Below are positions 49,362 through 58,300 of a stretch of 64,000 nt of DNA, in pieces. The position numbers were made by a program, and so were the translations under genes. Source of the DNA: Tagaea sp965279565 (lineage in GTDB: Bacteria; Pseudomonadota; Alphaproteobacteria; CACIAM-22H2); NCBI GenBank assembly GCA_965279565.1, contig OZ257249.1, positions 3,472,001 through 3,536,000 of the forward strand, written 5' to 3'. The notes below the pieces were generated by a model, which saw only the letters and a list, made by a program, of their open reading frames with translations, had not been told where the DNA came from and ran no database searches. The first letter of the stretch is position 1, and the number at the start of each line of letters is the position of its first letter.

Positions 49362-50870
49362 TCAGTTCTCTTCCTTCTCCTCGGCCTCTTCCGCCGCCGG
49401 CGCGTCCGATGTCTCGTCGCCTTCGACGGGCGACTGGTTTTCCATCGCCGGATCGCCTTCGAGGATGATCTCGATGCTGTTGGGATCGACCCCCGTCCCG
49501 CGGTCGAGCATCATCGTCACGATCTCGGGGAAGGCGATTACGATCGCCACCATGATGCACTGGATGACCACGAAGGGCACCGCGCCCCAGTAGATCTGCA
49601 TCGTCGTGATCGGTTCCATCAGCTTCTTCGTGACGGTGTCGATATACGCCTTCGCCGGCGCCACCGAGCGCAGGTAGAAGAGCGCGAAGCCGAAGGGCGG
49701 ATGCATGAACGACGTCTGCATGTTGACGCCGAGCAGGACGCCGAACCAGATCAGGTCGATGCCCAGCTTCTCCGCCGCCGGCCCGAGCAGCGGCACGACG
49801 ATGAACGCCAGCTCGAAGAAGTCGAGGAAGAAGGCGAGCAGGAACACCATGATGTTGACGACGATCAGGAAGCCCGTCTGCCCGCCGGGCAGCCCGATCA
49901 GCAGGTGTTCGACCCACAGGTCGCCGTTGACCGCGCGGAACGTCAGGCCGAACACGCTGGATCCGACCAGGATGAACAGCACGAAGGACGACAGCTTGGC
50001 GGTCGAATCCATCGCCTGGCGCATCAGCGACCAGGAGAGCTTATTCTTGATCAGGGCCAGGATGATGGCGCCCGTCGCACCCATGGCGCCGCCCTCGGTC
50101 GGCGTCGCGATGCCGAGGAAGATGGTACCGAGCACGAGGAAGATCAGGATCAGCGGCGGCACGAGCGTGATCAGGCAGCGCAGCACGAGCTTCATGCCGC
50201 GCAGCGAGCGCGCCTCGAGCGGCAGCGGCGGCGCGCAGCCCGGCACGAGGATCGTCATCAGCAGGACGTAGCCGGCATAGAGGGCGGCGAGGATCAGGCC
50301 CGGGATGAACGCGCCGGCATACATGTCGCCGACCGAGCGGCCGAGCTGGTCGGCCATGATGATCAGGACCAGCGACGGCGGAATGATCTGCGCCAGCGTG
50401 CCGGATGCCGCGATCACGCCCGACGCGAGGCGCCGGTCGTAGCCGTAGCGCAGCATGATTGGCAGCGAGATCAGGCCCATCGCGATGACCGAAGCGGCGA
50501 CGACGCCGGTGGTGGCCGCAAGCAGCGCGCCGACGAACACGACCGCATAGGCGAGGCCGCCCGGCAGCGGCCCGAACAGCTGCCCGATCGTATCGAGCAG
50601 GTCTTCGGCCATGCCCGAGCGTTCGAGTATCAGCCCCATGAAGGTGAAGAACGGAATCGCGAGCAGCGTGTCGTTGCGCATGATGCCGAACACGCGTTCG
50701 GGCAGCGCCTGGAACAGGATGGGCTGCAGAAGGCCCAGCTCGATGCCGATCAGGCCGAAGACGATGCCGTTGGCGGCGAGCGCGAACGCGACCGGATAGC
50801 CGAACAGCAGGAACACGACGAGCGCCGCGAACATGATCGGCGCCATGTTTTCGATGAGGAATACAGACAT
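49362..50870 (-). CDS. dctM: TRAP transporter large permease
   Basis: The 502-residue DctM subunit forms the translocation channel of a TRAP carrier. About 12-14 membrane helices are visible (MFAALVVFLLFGYPVAFAL, GGLAYAVVFVGALLAATTGVV with the conserved Thr/Gly region, IPPSLVLIIMADQLG). A C-terminal acidic tail (DETSDAPAAEEAEEKEEN) goes beyond the usual end. The ATG at 50870 overlaps the small-permease stop. The size and the extra loop place it in the group associated with TakP-type binders. Confidence 0.96.
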   Translation of the reverse strand: MSVFLIENMAPIMFAALVVFLLFGYPVAFALAANGIVFGLIGIELGLLQPILFQALPERVFGIMRNDTLLAIPFFTFMGLILERSGMAEDLLDTIGQLFGPLPGGLAYAVVFVGALLAATTGVVAASVIAMGLISLPIMLRYGYDRRLASGVIAASGTLAQIIPPSLVLIIMADQLGRSVGDMYAGAFIPGLILAALYAGYVLLMTILVPGCAPPLPLEARSLRGMKLVLRCLITLVPPLILIFLVLGTIFLGIATPTEGGAMGATGAIILALIKNKLSWSLMRQAMDSTAKLSSFVLFILVGSSVFGLTFRAVNGDLWVEHLLIGLPGGQTGFLIVVNIMVFLLAFFLDFFELAFIVVPLLGPAAEKLGIDLIWFGVLLGVNMQTSFMHPPFGFALFYLRSVAPAKAYIDTVTKKLMEPITTMQIYWGAVPFVVIQCIMVAIVIAFPEIVTMMLDRGTGVDPNSIEIILEGDPAMENQSPVEGDETSDAPAAEEAEEKEEN

Positions 50871-51433
50871 CAGACGTGCTCCCCGTCCGGATGGCCGCCA
50901 TGCCCGGATTTCTTCTCGAGCGGATCGGGGCCGTCACCGGTCAGGTACGCCACGCGCTTGATCAGTTCGGAGAACGCCTGGATCACCAGAAGGAAGAAGC
51001 CGACCGGCACGAGAAGCCGGGCCGGCCAGCGCACGAGGCCGCCGGCGTCCGACGACTGCTCGTTCGAGATGATGCTGCCGACCGCGAGCGGCCAGGACAG
51101 GTACATGATCACGATCGTGAAGGGCAGCAGGAAGAAGATCGTCCCGAAGATGTCGATCCAGATCTGCTTGCGCCGGCTCAGATGCGAGCTGAACACGTCG
51201 ATGCGGATATGCTCGTTGTGCAGCAGCGTGTACCCGGCGCACAGCAAGAATACCGCGGCGAAGAGGTACCACTGGAGTTCCAGCCAGGAATTCGAACTAC
51301 GGTGGAAGCCGTAACGGATTGTCGCGTTGATCGAACTGACGAGGACGGCCGCGAGGATAAGCCAGTAGACTGCCTGCCCGACCAAGGTGTTCACCCGGTC
51401 GATCAACCGGCTGATCTGCATGAGAAACGGCAT
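50870..51433 (-). CDS. dctQ: TRAP transporter small permease
   Basis: A 187-residue DctQ subunit with four membrane helices (VYWLILAAVLVSSINATIRY, YLFAAVFLLCAGYTLLHNEHIRID, IFFLLPFTIVIMYLSWPLAV, LVPVGFFLLVIQAFSELIKR). LHNEHIRIDVFSSHL is the family signature. The ATG at 51433 gives MPFLMQIS; a much longer frame upstream has no support. It overlaps dctM (ATGA) and is transcribed towards the binding-protein gene. The charged C-terminal tail is unremarkable. Confidence 0.93.
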   Translation of the reverse strand: MPFLMQISRLIDRVNTLVGQAVYWLILAAVLVSSINATIRYGFHRSSNSWLELQWYLFAAVFLLCAGYTLLHNEHIRIDVFSSHLSRRKQIWIDIFGTIFFLLPFTIVIMYLSWPLAVGSIISNEQSSDAGGLVRWPARLLVPVGFFLLVIQAFSELIKRVAYLTGDGPDPLEKKSGHGGHPDGEHV

Positions 51434-51585
51434 ACGCTGAATTCCTCCGTCGTCCCTGAGCGCGGCGCCGCGTTCCCGCGGCGGTCTCGCGCGTAGCCAT
51501 GCGTCCTTGCGATGGCCGCTATGGCAATACTCATGGGGTCTATAGAGTTCAGCCCCCCGGAGTTCAAGAGGATAGTGGTGACCGA

Positions 51586-52176
51586 TTATTCCGGTCGGAT
51601 GGACATACGCCGGGCCGCCGAAACCAGCGCCACGGCCAGGGCCGCCTTGACGACCGCACCCGCCAGGAACGGCGTCAGGCCGAACGCGACGGCCCTTTCG
51701 AAGCCCACGAAGGTCGCCAGCCACGCCACGCCCGGCACGAACAGCAGCACCGTCCCGATCGACATCGCCGCGGCAGTACCTGCCAGCGTGCGGCCCCAGC
51801 CGCGCTCGGCCAGATGGCCCAGAAGTGCCGTGACCAGCAGGAAGCCAGCGAGGAAGCCGCCCGTGGTGCCCATCATATAGGCAAGGCCGATGCCCTTTTC
51901 CGGCGTGCCCGCGAAGACCGGCAGGCCGATCGCCCCCTGGAACAGGTAGAGGGCGACGGTCGCGGCACCCAGACGCGAGCCGTAGGCGAAGCCGATGAAC
52001 AGGATCGCGCAGGACTGCATCGTCATCGGCACGGGCCACATCGGCACCTGCGCCTTGGCCGACGCCCACAGCAGCGCCGAACCGACGACCGCGAGGATCG
52101 CGGAACGGGCAAGGCTGCGCCCTTCGCTCGGCCAGATCGCGTCGACGAGCGTGAGGTGGCGGACGGAAGCGGTCAT
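51586..52176 (-). CDS. bioY: BioY-family biotin transporter
   Basis: BioY is the substrate-capturing S component for biotin uptake. The 196-residue membrane protein has six helices and the family motifs PVPMTMQSCAILFIG, LYLFQGAIGLPVFAG and GTTGGFLAGFLL. No bioM or bioN lies nearby, so it may work alone or with a shared ECF module. The ATG at 52176 has GGAGA 9 bp upstream. It is 58 bp after parC on the same strand. Confidence 0.94.
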   Translation of the reverse strand: MTASVRHLTLVDAIWPSEGRSLARSAILAVVGSALLWASAKAQVPMWPVPMTMQSCAILFIGFAYGSRLGAATVALYLFQGAIGLPVFAGTPEKGIGLAYMMGTTGGFLAGFLLVTALLGHLAERGWGRTLAGTAAAMSIGTVLLFVPGVAWLATFVGFERAVAFGLTPFLAGAVVKAALAVALVSAARRMSIRPE

Positions 52177-52209
52177 GGTGCAAATCTCCGTGAAATGAGG
52201 CCTAGGCTT

Positions 52210-52228
52210 AGCCGCCCGCCGGGCGGCT
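52210..52228 (-). terminator. GC-rich hairpin after parC
   Basis: AGCCGCCCG and CGGGCGGCT pair perfectly around one base just after the parC stop. There is no U-tract on the minus strand, so it is either a weak terminator or an mRNA-stabilising hairpin. Confidence 0.3.
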
Positions 52229-52234
52229 TGCAAG

Positions 52235-54451
52235 TCATCCGAAACGGAAGCCCTTGGGCGGCAGCAGGCCGGCCTGGCCGCGCTCGCCGACCCAGTTTTT
52301 CGGCGCGTTCTCGCGCTCGTCCGAGCGCGCGAAGCCCGTCGGCCAGCCCTTGGCGATGTCGAAGGTCGACATCTTGTAGAGTGTCGCCCCCTTCGAATAG
52401 CGCTGCAGGATGACGCCGCGCCCGCGGTCCATCTCGGGCAGTTCGGCGAGTTTGAACAGCAGCAGCTTCTTGTTCGTCCCCTGGACGGCGAGCGTGTCGC
52501 CCTCGACCGGGCACATCGACGCGGCTTCCGCCCCCTCGCCCACGTTCAGCACCTGCTTGCCCTGCCTTGTCTGCGCCACGCAGGAATCTTCCGGCACCAC
52601 GAAGCCGCGCCCGTCGCTCGACGCGACGACGAGCTTGCGGCCCGCCACGTGGATGAACACGTGCACGACGTCGACGTCGTTGGCGAGTTCGAGGATCACC
52701 TTCAGCGGCTCGCCGTCGCCGCGCCCGCGCGGCAACTTGTCGCACGGGATCGTGTAGAAGCGCCCGTTGGTGGCCAGCACCATCAGCTTCTCTACCGACT
52801 GGGTGCGGATCACGTATTTCTCGCGGTCGCCGTCCTTGTAGCGGACCTCGCGCGCGGCCGTCTCGTCGAGATGGCCCTTGAAGGCGCGCACCCAGCCCTT
52901 GTCGGAGCACACGACCGTCAGGTCCTCGCGCTCGATCAGCGCGTCGACGGGCACGAGCAGTTCGACCGGCGCGTCCGCCACCTCGGTGCGCCGCTTGCCC
53001 AGCGGCGTGCGCGGCCCGAACTTCGCCTTGATCCCCTGCACTTCCTCGGCGATCGCGGCCCAGCGCCTGTCCTCGCTCTTCATCAGCGACTGGAGTTCCT
53101 TCTTCTCCTTCGACAGCGCGTCGTTCTCCTTGCGGATCTCGATTTCCTCGAGCTTGCGCAACGAACGCAGGCGCATGTTCAGGATCGCCTCGGCCTGGAC
53201 CTCGGTCAGCCCCCACTTCTTCATCATCAGGGGCTTGGGCTCGTCCTCGTTGCGGATGAGCTTGATGACCGCGTCGATGTTCAGATACGCGACGAGCAGG
53301 GCCGCGAGGATCTCGAGCCGCCGGTCGATCTGGCCGAGCCTGTGTTCGGCGCGGCGCTTCAGCACGACGTGGCGGTGGTCGAGGAAGGCCTGCAGCACTT
53401 CCTTCAGATCCATCACGCGCGGCGTGTTGTCCGCATCCAGCACGTTCATGTTGAGCGCGAAGCGCGTTTCCAGCTCGGTGTTGCGGAACAGCGATTCCAT
53501 CAGCACCTTGGCGTCGACCGTCTTCGATTTGGGTTCGAGCACGACGCGCACGTTCTCGTCCGATTCGTCGCGCACGTCGGCAAGCAGCGCCAGCTTCTTG
53601 GCCTGCAGCAGTTCGGCGATCTTCTCGATCAGCTTCGACTTCTGCACCTGGTACGGGATCTCGGTGACGACGATCTGCCACATGCCGCGCGGCAGTTCCT
53701 CGACCGCCCACTTGGCGCGCACGCGCATCGAGCCGCGGCCGGTCTCGTAGGCCTGCACGAGCGTCTCGCGGCTTTCCACCAGGATGCCGCCCGTCGGGAA
53801 GTCCGGCCCCGGCATCAGGTCGACCAGCGTGGAAACGCGCGCATTGGGCGTCTTGATCAGGTGCAGCAGCGCGTTGCAGATCTCGCCGATATTGTGCGGC
53901 GGGATGTTCGTCGCCATGCCGACGGCAATGCCCGCCGAACCGTTCGCCAGCAGGTTCGGGAACGCGGCCGGCAGCACGACCGGCTCTTCACCCTCGCCAT
54001 CGTAGGTCTGGCGGAAATCGACCGCGTTCTCGTCGAGGCCGCGCATCAGTTCGGCGGCGACCTCGGTCAGGCGCGCTTCGGTGTATCGCATCGCGGCGGC
54101 GTTATCGCCGTCGATGTTGCCGAAATTTCCCTGCCCGTCGACCAGCGGATAGCGCTGCGCGAAATCCTGCGCGAGGCGCACGAGCGCGTCGTAGACCGAC
54201 TGGTCGCCGTGCGGATGGTATTTGCCGATCACGTCGCCGACGACGCGCGCGCACTTCTTGAAGCCGGACGCCGGGTCGAGCTTGAGCTGCTGCATGGCCC
54301 ACAGCAGGCGCCGGTGCACGGGCTTGAGGCCGTCGCGCACGTCGGGCAGCGAGCGGGCCATGATCGTGGAAAGCGCGTAGGCGAGATAGCGCTCGCCCAG
54401 CGCGTCCTTGAGGTCGACGGGACGGACGTCGGCGGCAAAGGGGGCAGTCAT
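52235..54451 (-). CDS. parC: DNA topoisomerase IV subunit A
   Basis: ParC cuts and rejoins DNA to separate daughter chromosomes, with ParE. The 738-residue protein has the catalytic Tyr123 (AAAMRYTEARL), the winged-helix HPHGDQSVYDALVRLAQDF and the six-bladed C-terminal domain. The relaxed blade motifs and the absence of a GyrA box separate it from GyrA. At the position equivalent to E. coli Ser80, a quinolone contact, this protein has Gln84. The ATG at 54451 is typical. recO lies upstream on the same strand. Confidence 0.96.
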   Translation of the reverse strand: MTAPFAADVRPVDLKDALGERYLAYALSTIMARSLPDVRDGLKPVHRRLLWAMQQLKLDPASGFKKCARVVGDVIGKYHPHGDQSVYDALVRLAQDFAQRYPLVDGQGNFGNIDGDNAAAMRYTEARLTEVAAELMRGLDENAVDFRQTYDGEGEEPVVLPAAFPNLLANGSAGIAVGMATNIPPHNIGEICNALLHLIKTPNARVSTLVDLMPGPDFPTGGILVESRETLVQAYETGRGSMRVRAKWAVEELPRGMWQIVVTEIPYQVQKSKLIEKIAELLQAKKLALLADVRDESDENVRVVLEPKSKTVDAKVLMESLFRNTELETRFALNMNVLDADNTPRVMDLKEVLQAFLDHRHVVLKRRAEHRLGQIDRRLEILAALLVAYLNIDAVIKLIRNEDEPKPLMMKKWGLTEVQAEAILNMRLRSLRKLEEIEIRKENDALSKEKKELQSLMKSEDRRWAAIAEEVQGIKAKFGPRTPLGKRRTEVADAPVELLVPVDALIEREDLTVVCSDKGWVRAFKGHLDETAAREVRYKDGDREKYVIRTQSVEKLMVLATNGRFYTIPCDKLPRGRGDGEPLKVILELANDVDVVHVFIHVAGRKLVVASSDGRGFVVPEDSCVAQTRQGKQVLNVGEGAEAASMCPVEGDTLAVQGTNKKLLLFKLAELPEMDRGRGVILQRYSKGATLYKMSTFDIAKGWPTGFARSDERENAPKNWVGERGQAGLLPPKGFRFG

Positions 54452-54479
54452 CGTGTCGGTCTACTCCGGCAAAGGCGGC

Positions 54480-55199
54480 TTACAGCGATCTCCGCCAGCG
54501 CTCATAGAGCCGGACTCGGGCGCCCGGCAAGTCCCGTCCGTTGGGGGCCAGCGCGTAGCGCGTCAGGAAATGTGCCGAGATTTCAAGCCCCTGGACCAGA
54601 TCCGCCGGCTCGGCCTGCCCCTCGCCGGTCAGGAAATCGGGCAGGGCGAAGAGCTTGGCGGCGAACGGCGCCCCCGCCTCGCCCGACACGGCCCGCCCGG
54701 TCTTGGGGCTGACATAGCGCAGGTCCGCCCGGCTGCCGGTCGCCGCACAGCTGTCGAGATCGAGCCCGAAGCCGAGTTCGGCCAGGCACCGGCATTCCCA
54801 GCGCACGTAATCGGCGTGCCAGTCCTCGCGCGTCAGCGCCTCGACCAGCCCGAGCGTGGCCATGTAGAGCGGCTCGTGCGCTTCGCGCTCCGGCAGCACG
54901 GCATCGAGCAGGCCGGCGGCCGACGACAGCGCATCGAGCTTGTCGGCATCGTCGAGCATCATGGCGCCGACCGCACGCGCCGGTTCGCAGCTGTAGTTGC
55001 CAAGATGCTCGGGCAGGCGCGCGCGCCATGTCGCGGTCACGACATTGCCGAGCCCGTAGACCGAAGCCGACTTGCCGTGCCCGCCGCCGCGCGCGAGACC
55101 CAGATGGCGGCCGTGCTCGCGCGTGAACAGCGTGACGACCGCCGCATGCTCGCCATGCGCCCGGCGCCCCAACACGATGCCCTCGTCGCGCCATTCCAT
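54480..55199 (-). CDS. recO: DNA repair protein RecO
   Basis: RecO loads RecA at single-strand gaps together with RecR. The 239-residue product has the N-terminal OB-fold (MEWRDEGIVLGRRAHGEHAA, LFTREHGRHLGLARGG) and the C-terminal helical domain with YVRWECRCLAELGFGLDLDSCA. The zinc-site cysteines of many RecO proteins are only partly kept (Cys in CAATG; no CxxC is seen). The ATG at 55199 is the family start. It is 28 bp before parC on the same strand. Confidence 0.93.
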   Translation of the reverse strand: MEWRDEGIVLGRRAHGEHAAVVTLFTREHGRHLGLARGGGHGKSASVYGLGNVVTATWRARLPEHLGNYSCEPARAVGAMMLDDADKLDALSSAAGLLDAVLPEREAHEPLYMATLGLVEALTREDWHADYVRWECRCLAELGFGLDLDSCAATGSRADLRYVSPKTGRAVSGEAGAPFAAKLFALPDFLTGEGQAEPADLVQGLEISAHFLTRYALAPNGRDLPGARVRLYERWRRSL

Positions 55200-55270
55200 C
55201 CCTTACACATGGGCCGATTCGACCGGCGGGGGAAGTTGCAATCCGGACCCGTGTCGGCTACGTCGGAACG

Positions 55271-56434
55271 ATGCGCAAGGACATCTCGCTGCAGGCCGTC
55301 ACGATGGGCCTGATCACCGCCTTCGTCGGCTGGGCCAGTTCGTTCACGGTCGTCATCCAGGGTCTCGTCGGCGTGGGCGCCACACAGGCACAGGCCGCCT
55401 CCGGCCTGTTCGCCGCCTCGCTCGCGATGGGGGCCGCCGGCGTGTGGACGAGCCTTCGTTCGCGCCAGCCCATCTCGGTCGCGTGGTCCACGCCGGGAGC
55501 CGCCCTGCTTGCCACGTCGGGTGCGGTCGAAGGCGGCTTCGCCGGGGCCGTCGGCGCGTTCTTGATCTGCGGCGTGCTGATCGTCGCGGCCGGATACTGG
55601 GACCGGCTCGGCAAGTGGGTCGCCGCGATCCCCGCCTCGCTCGCCAACGCGATGCTGGCGGGCGTGCTGCTCGGCCTGTGCCTTGCCCCGGTCAAGGCGG
55701 TGGCGCAGATGCCGGTCTACGGGTTGGCGATCGTCGCCACATGGGCGATCGTCGCGCGCGTGAAGCGGCTCTTCGCGATCCCGGCGACCGTGCTCGTCAC
55801 GCTCGCCGTCATCGTCTTCGCCGCCGACGGCACGGCGGGCACACCGGTAACGCTGTGGACGCCGCCGGAACTGGTCATGCCGGTCTTCAGTCTGTCGGCC
55901 GCGATCGGCATCGCGTTGCCGTTGTTCATCGTGACGATGGCTTCGCAGAACATCCCGGGCTTCGCGGTGCTGAAGGTCAACGGTTACGAACCGCCGGCGG
56001 GCCCGCTCTTCAGGATCACCGGCTTGTTCAGCATCCTCGGTGCACCGTTCGGCGGGCATGCGGTCAACCTGTCTGCGATCACGGCGGCCCTTTGCGCCGG
56101 CCCCGACGCGCATCCCGATCCCGCGCGCCGCTACTGGGCGGCAGCCGCCTGCGGCGCGGGCTACATGGCCTTCGCACTCGTCGCCGGTGCCGCGACCGCA
56201 TTCATCGCAGCGTCGCCGCCCGTGCTGATCCAGGCGGTCGCGGGCCTCGCCCTGCTCGGCGCGTTGGGTGGTGCGCTGCTTGGTGCAATGCAGGACGCGG
56301 CGGACCGCGAGGCGGCCCTCGTCACGTTCCTCGTCACGGCCTCGGGCCTGGCGTTCTACGGGATCAGCGGCGCCTTCTGGGGTCTCGTCGCCGGTGGAGC
56401 CATCCGCGCGCTGACGCGCTGGCGGAAAGCCTAG
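55271..56434 (+). CDS. benE: BenE-family benzoate/proton symporter
   Basis: A 387-residue permease with about 12 membrane helices. It matches BenE in ISLQAVTMGLITAFVGWASSF, QPISVAWSTPGAALLATSG and the repeat-related NIPGFAVLKVNGYEPP. BenE imports benzoate or similar aromatic acids with protons. No benABCD or catechol genes lie nearby, so the substrate may differ. The ATG at 55271 is divergent from recO (71 bp). It converges with the hypothetical gene, leaving 3 bp. Confidence 0.93.
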   Translation: MRKDISLQAVTMGLITAFVGWASSFTVVIQGLVGVGATQAQAASGLFAASLAMGAAGVWTSLRSRQPISVAWSTPGAALLATSGAVEGGFAGAVGAFLICGVLIVAAGYWDRLGKWVAAIPASLANAMLAGVLLGLCLAPVKAVAQMPVYGLAIVATWAIVARVKRLFAIPATVLVTLAVIVFAADGTAGTPVTLWTPPELVMPVFSLSAAIGIALPLFIVTMASQNIPGFAVLKVNGYEPPAGPLFRITGLFSILGAPFGGHAVNLSAITAALCAGPDAHPDPARRYWAAAACGAGYMAFALVAGAATAFIAASPPVLIQAVAGLALLGALGGALLGAMQDAADREAALVTFLVTASGLAFYGISGAFWGLVAGGAIRALTRWRKA

Positions 56435-56437
56435 GCG

Positions 56438-57238
56438 CTATTTGCAGCGCACGAAGCGCGTACCCACCAGCCGGCGCGCGGCCATCTGCACTTCGGCGTC
56501 GCTCGCACTGACCTGCACGAGCTGCATCGAGGCGATCTCCGGCGAATTGCGGAAGGTCTGCGACACGCGCACGCCGCCGTCGGTGTATTCGACGGTGAGC
56601 GTCCAGTCGTTCGGGCTGGCATAGGTCGCGTTGAAGGTGCGCAGGCGTCCGGATACCGACAGGTCCATCTGCGCGCGCTTGAATTCGATGCGGCTCGAAT
56701 CGCAGCCGTCGGTCGCCCCGGCCGGCCGCCAGGCACCGGCGAACGCGGCAGGCGGTGCCGAAAACAGCCGGTCGCCGAGCGCTTCAATGTCGAACACGGC
56801 GGGCATCGATTTCAGGCCGAAATAGCCCAGCGCGATCGCTGCCGCACCCGCGACCGCCGCACCGATCTTGAACATTACCCGCCGGCCGCGCCGCTCGCGC
56901 GACGCCTTGCCGGCAATCGCGTGGAACTCTTCCAGCGTCTTGGTCTCGAATTCCTTCACGGCACCGATCAGCTCGTCCTCGGCCCTTCGCAGCTTTCCGG
57001 AGAAGATCGGGATCTTTGCACTGTGCTCGTCCTCGGTGACGGTCGCCGACAGCTCGACCGCGAACTTGTCGGCGATCTTGTCCATCAGTTCGGCGTCGAC
57101 CGCCCCGCGCATCTTGGCGCTGGTGGACAGCAGCCACGTCTTCGCCTCTTCGGCCGTGTGGAAGCGCCGGAGCGCGAGTTCCTCGCCGCCCACCTTGAGC
57201 TCGATCAGGCATGTGACGTGCTGCTTGGTGTCCGGCAT
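56438..57238 (-). CDS. Hypothetical protein with one central membrane helix
   Basis: I do not recognise this 266-residue protein. The N-terminal ~125 residues are charged and helical (IELKVGGEELALRRFHTAEE, EELIGAV-type helices) and end in a basic RERRGRR. A membrane helix follows (IGAAVAGAAAIALGYFGL, ~125-142). The C-terminal ~110 residues look like a small beta domain (IEFKRAQMDLSVSGRLRTFNATY cut by Gly, WTLTVEYTDGGVRVSQTF) with two Cys. Topology is probably cytoplasm-in, beta domain-out. The ATG at 57238 is the only good start. Neighbours give no clue. Confidence 0.75.
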   Translation of the reverse strand: MPDTKQHVTCLIELKVGGEELALRRFHTAEEAKTWLLSTSAKMRGAVDAELMDKIADKFAVELSATVTEDEHSAKIPIFSGKLRRAEDELIGAVKEFETKTLEEFHAIAGKASRERRGRRVMFKIGAAVAGAAAIALGYFGLKSMPAVFDIEALGDRLFSAPPAAFAGAWRPAGATDGCDSSRIEFKRAQMDLSVSGRLRTFNATYASPNDWTLTVEYTDGGVRVSQTFRNSPEIASMQLVQVSASDAEVQMAARRLVGTRFVRCK

Positions 57239-57282
57239 GCCGACACTCTAAAGCGAGTCGCGCCGTCCGGCAGCCTCTATCC

Positions 57283-58176
57283 CTAGTGGCGGGCCTGGAT
57301 CTGGCGGCCGGCGGCGGCCAGCGAGTCGAGGAACGCGCTGGCGGCGGGCGACAGGCCGTTGCGGCTGCTCACCGCGCACAGGCGCCGACGCGCGGGCGGA
57401 TCGAGCGGGATCGCGGCAAGGCGGCGCTCGCCCGACGGCACGATCAGTTCGGGCACGATCGACACACCCACGCCTTCGCGCACCATCGCGAGGAGTGCTG
57501 CCGGATCGCGGACCGAGAAGGCGATCTTCGGCGACACGCCCTGGCGCGTGAAGATCGCACGCACGTCGGCTTCGGAGCCGGCATTCGGCATCACGAAGCT
57601 TTCCTCGGCGAGTTCGCCCGGGCTCACTTCCTTGCGCTGCGCGAGGCGGTGGCGCTTGGGCATGATCGCGAGGAAATCGTCTTCGGCGACCGGAATGGCG
57701 TCGTAGTCCTTCGGCAGTTCGGCGGTCAGGCCGATATCGACGGCGCCGCCCGTCACCCAGTCGCGCACCTCGTTGTCCGTGCCTTCGATCAGCACGACCT
57801 CGATGCCCGGATAGCGCGCGCCGAAATTCTTGACGATCGGCGGCAGCAGGCGCGCGGCCGCACTCGCCACGCTGCCCACGCGCACGCGGCCGGACTGCAG
57901 CCCGGTCAGCGCCTGCGCGCGATGGCGCACGCGTTCGATCGCTTCAAGCGCGCCGCGCGCGTCGTTCTGGATCGCCGCTCCGGCAGCCGTCGGGGCCACG
58001 CGGCCGCGGTTGCGCAGCAGCAGCACGACACCGAGTGCTTCTTCCAATGCGGCCACCGCCTGGCTGACGCCAGACTGCGTGAGGCCCAGCTTGTGCGCGG
58101 CCGCGGTAAACCCGCCCTCTTCGAGGACGGACAGGAAGGCGCGCAACTGGCCGACATTGATGTTGGACGAGCTCAT
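57283..58176 (-). CDS. LysR-family transcriptional regulator
   Basis: A 297-residue LysR regulator. The N-terminal winged helix-turn-helix (NVGQLRAFLSVLEEGGFTAAAHKLGLTQ, divided by Gly; SGVSQAVAALEEALG) is followed by the periplasmic-binding-like effector domain. It is divergent from the downstream EamA permease gene (125 bp between starts), the common arrangement for a LysR regulator and its target exporter. The effector is unknown. The ATG at 58176 is typical. Confidence 0.94.
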   Translation of the reverse strand: MSSSNINVGQLRAFLSVLEEGGFTAAAHKLGLTQSGVSQAVAALEEALGVVLLLRNRGRVAPTAAGAAIQNDARGALEAIERVRHRAQALTGLQSGRVRVGSVASAAARLLPPIVKNFGARYPGIEVVLIEGTDNEVRDWVTGGAVDIGLTAELPKDYDAIPVAEDDFLAIMPKRHRLAQRKEVSPGELAEESFVMPNAGSEADVRAIFTRQGVSPKIAFSVRDPAALLAMVREGVGVSIVPELIVPSGERRLAAIPLDPPARRRLCAVSSRNGLSPAASAFLDSLAAAGRQIQARH

Positions 58177-58300
58177 CGACGATCAGCGTTCCTCATGCGA
58201 GCCATGCGAGAAATGGCTTTTACTTATACCCCGTCCCCCCGATAGCGTCGAGCCGGACGACGGTTACACCCTTTCCAGCCTGCCGACGGTTCCCGCCAGA

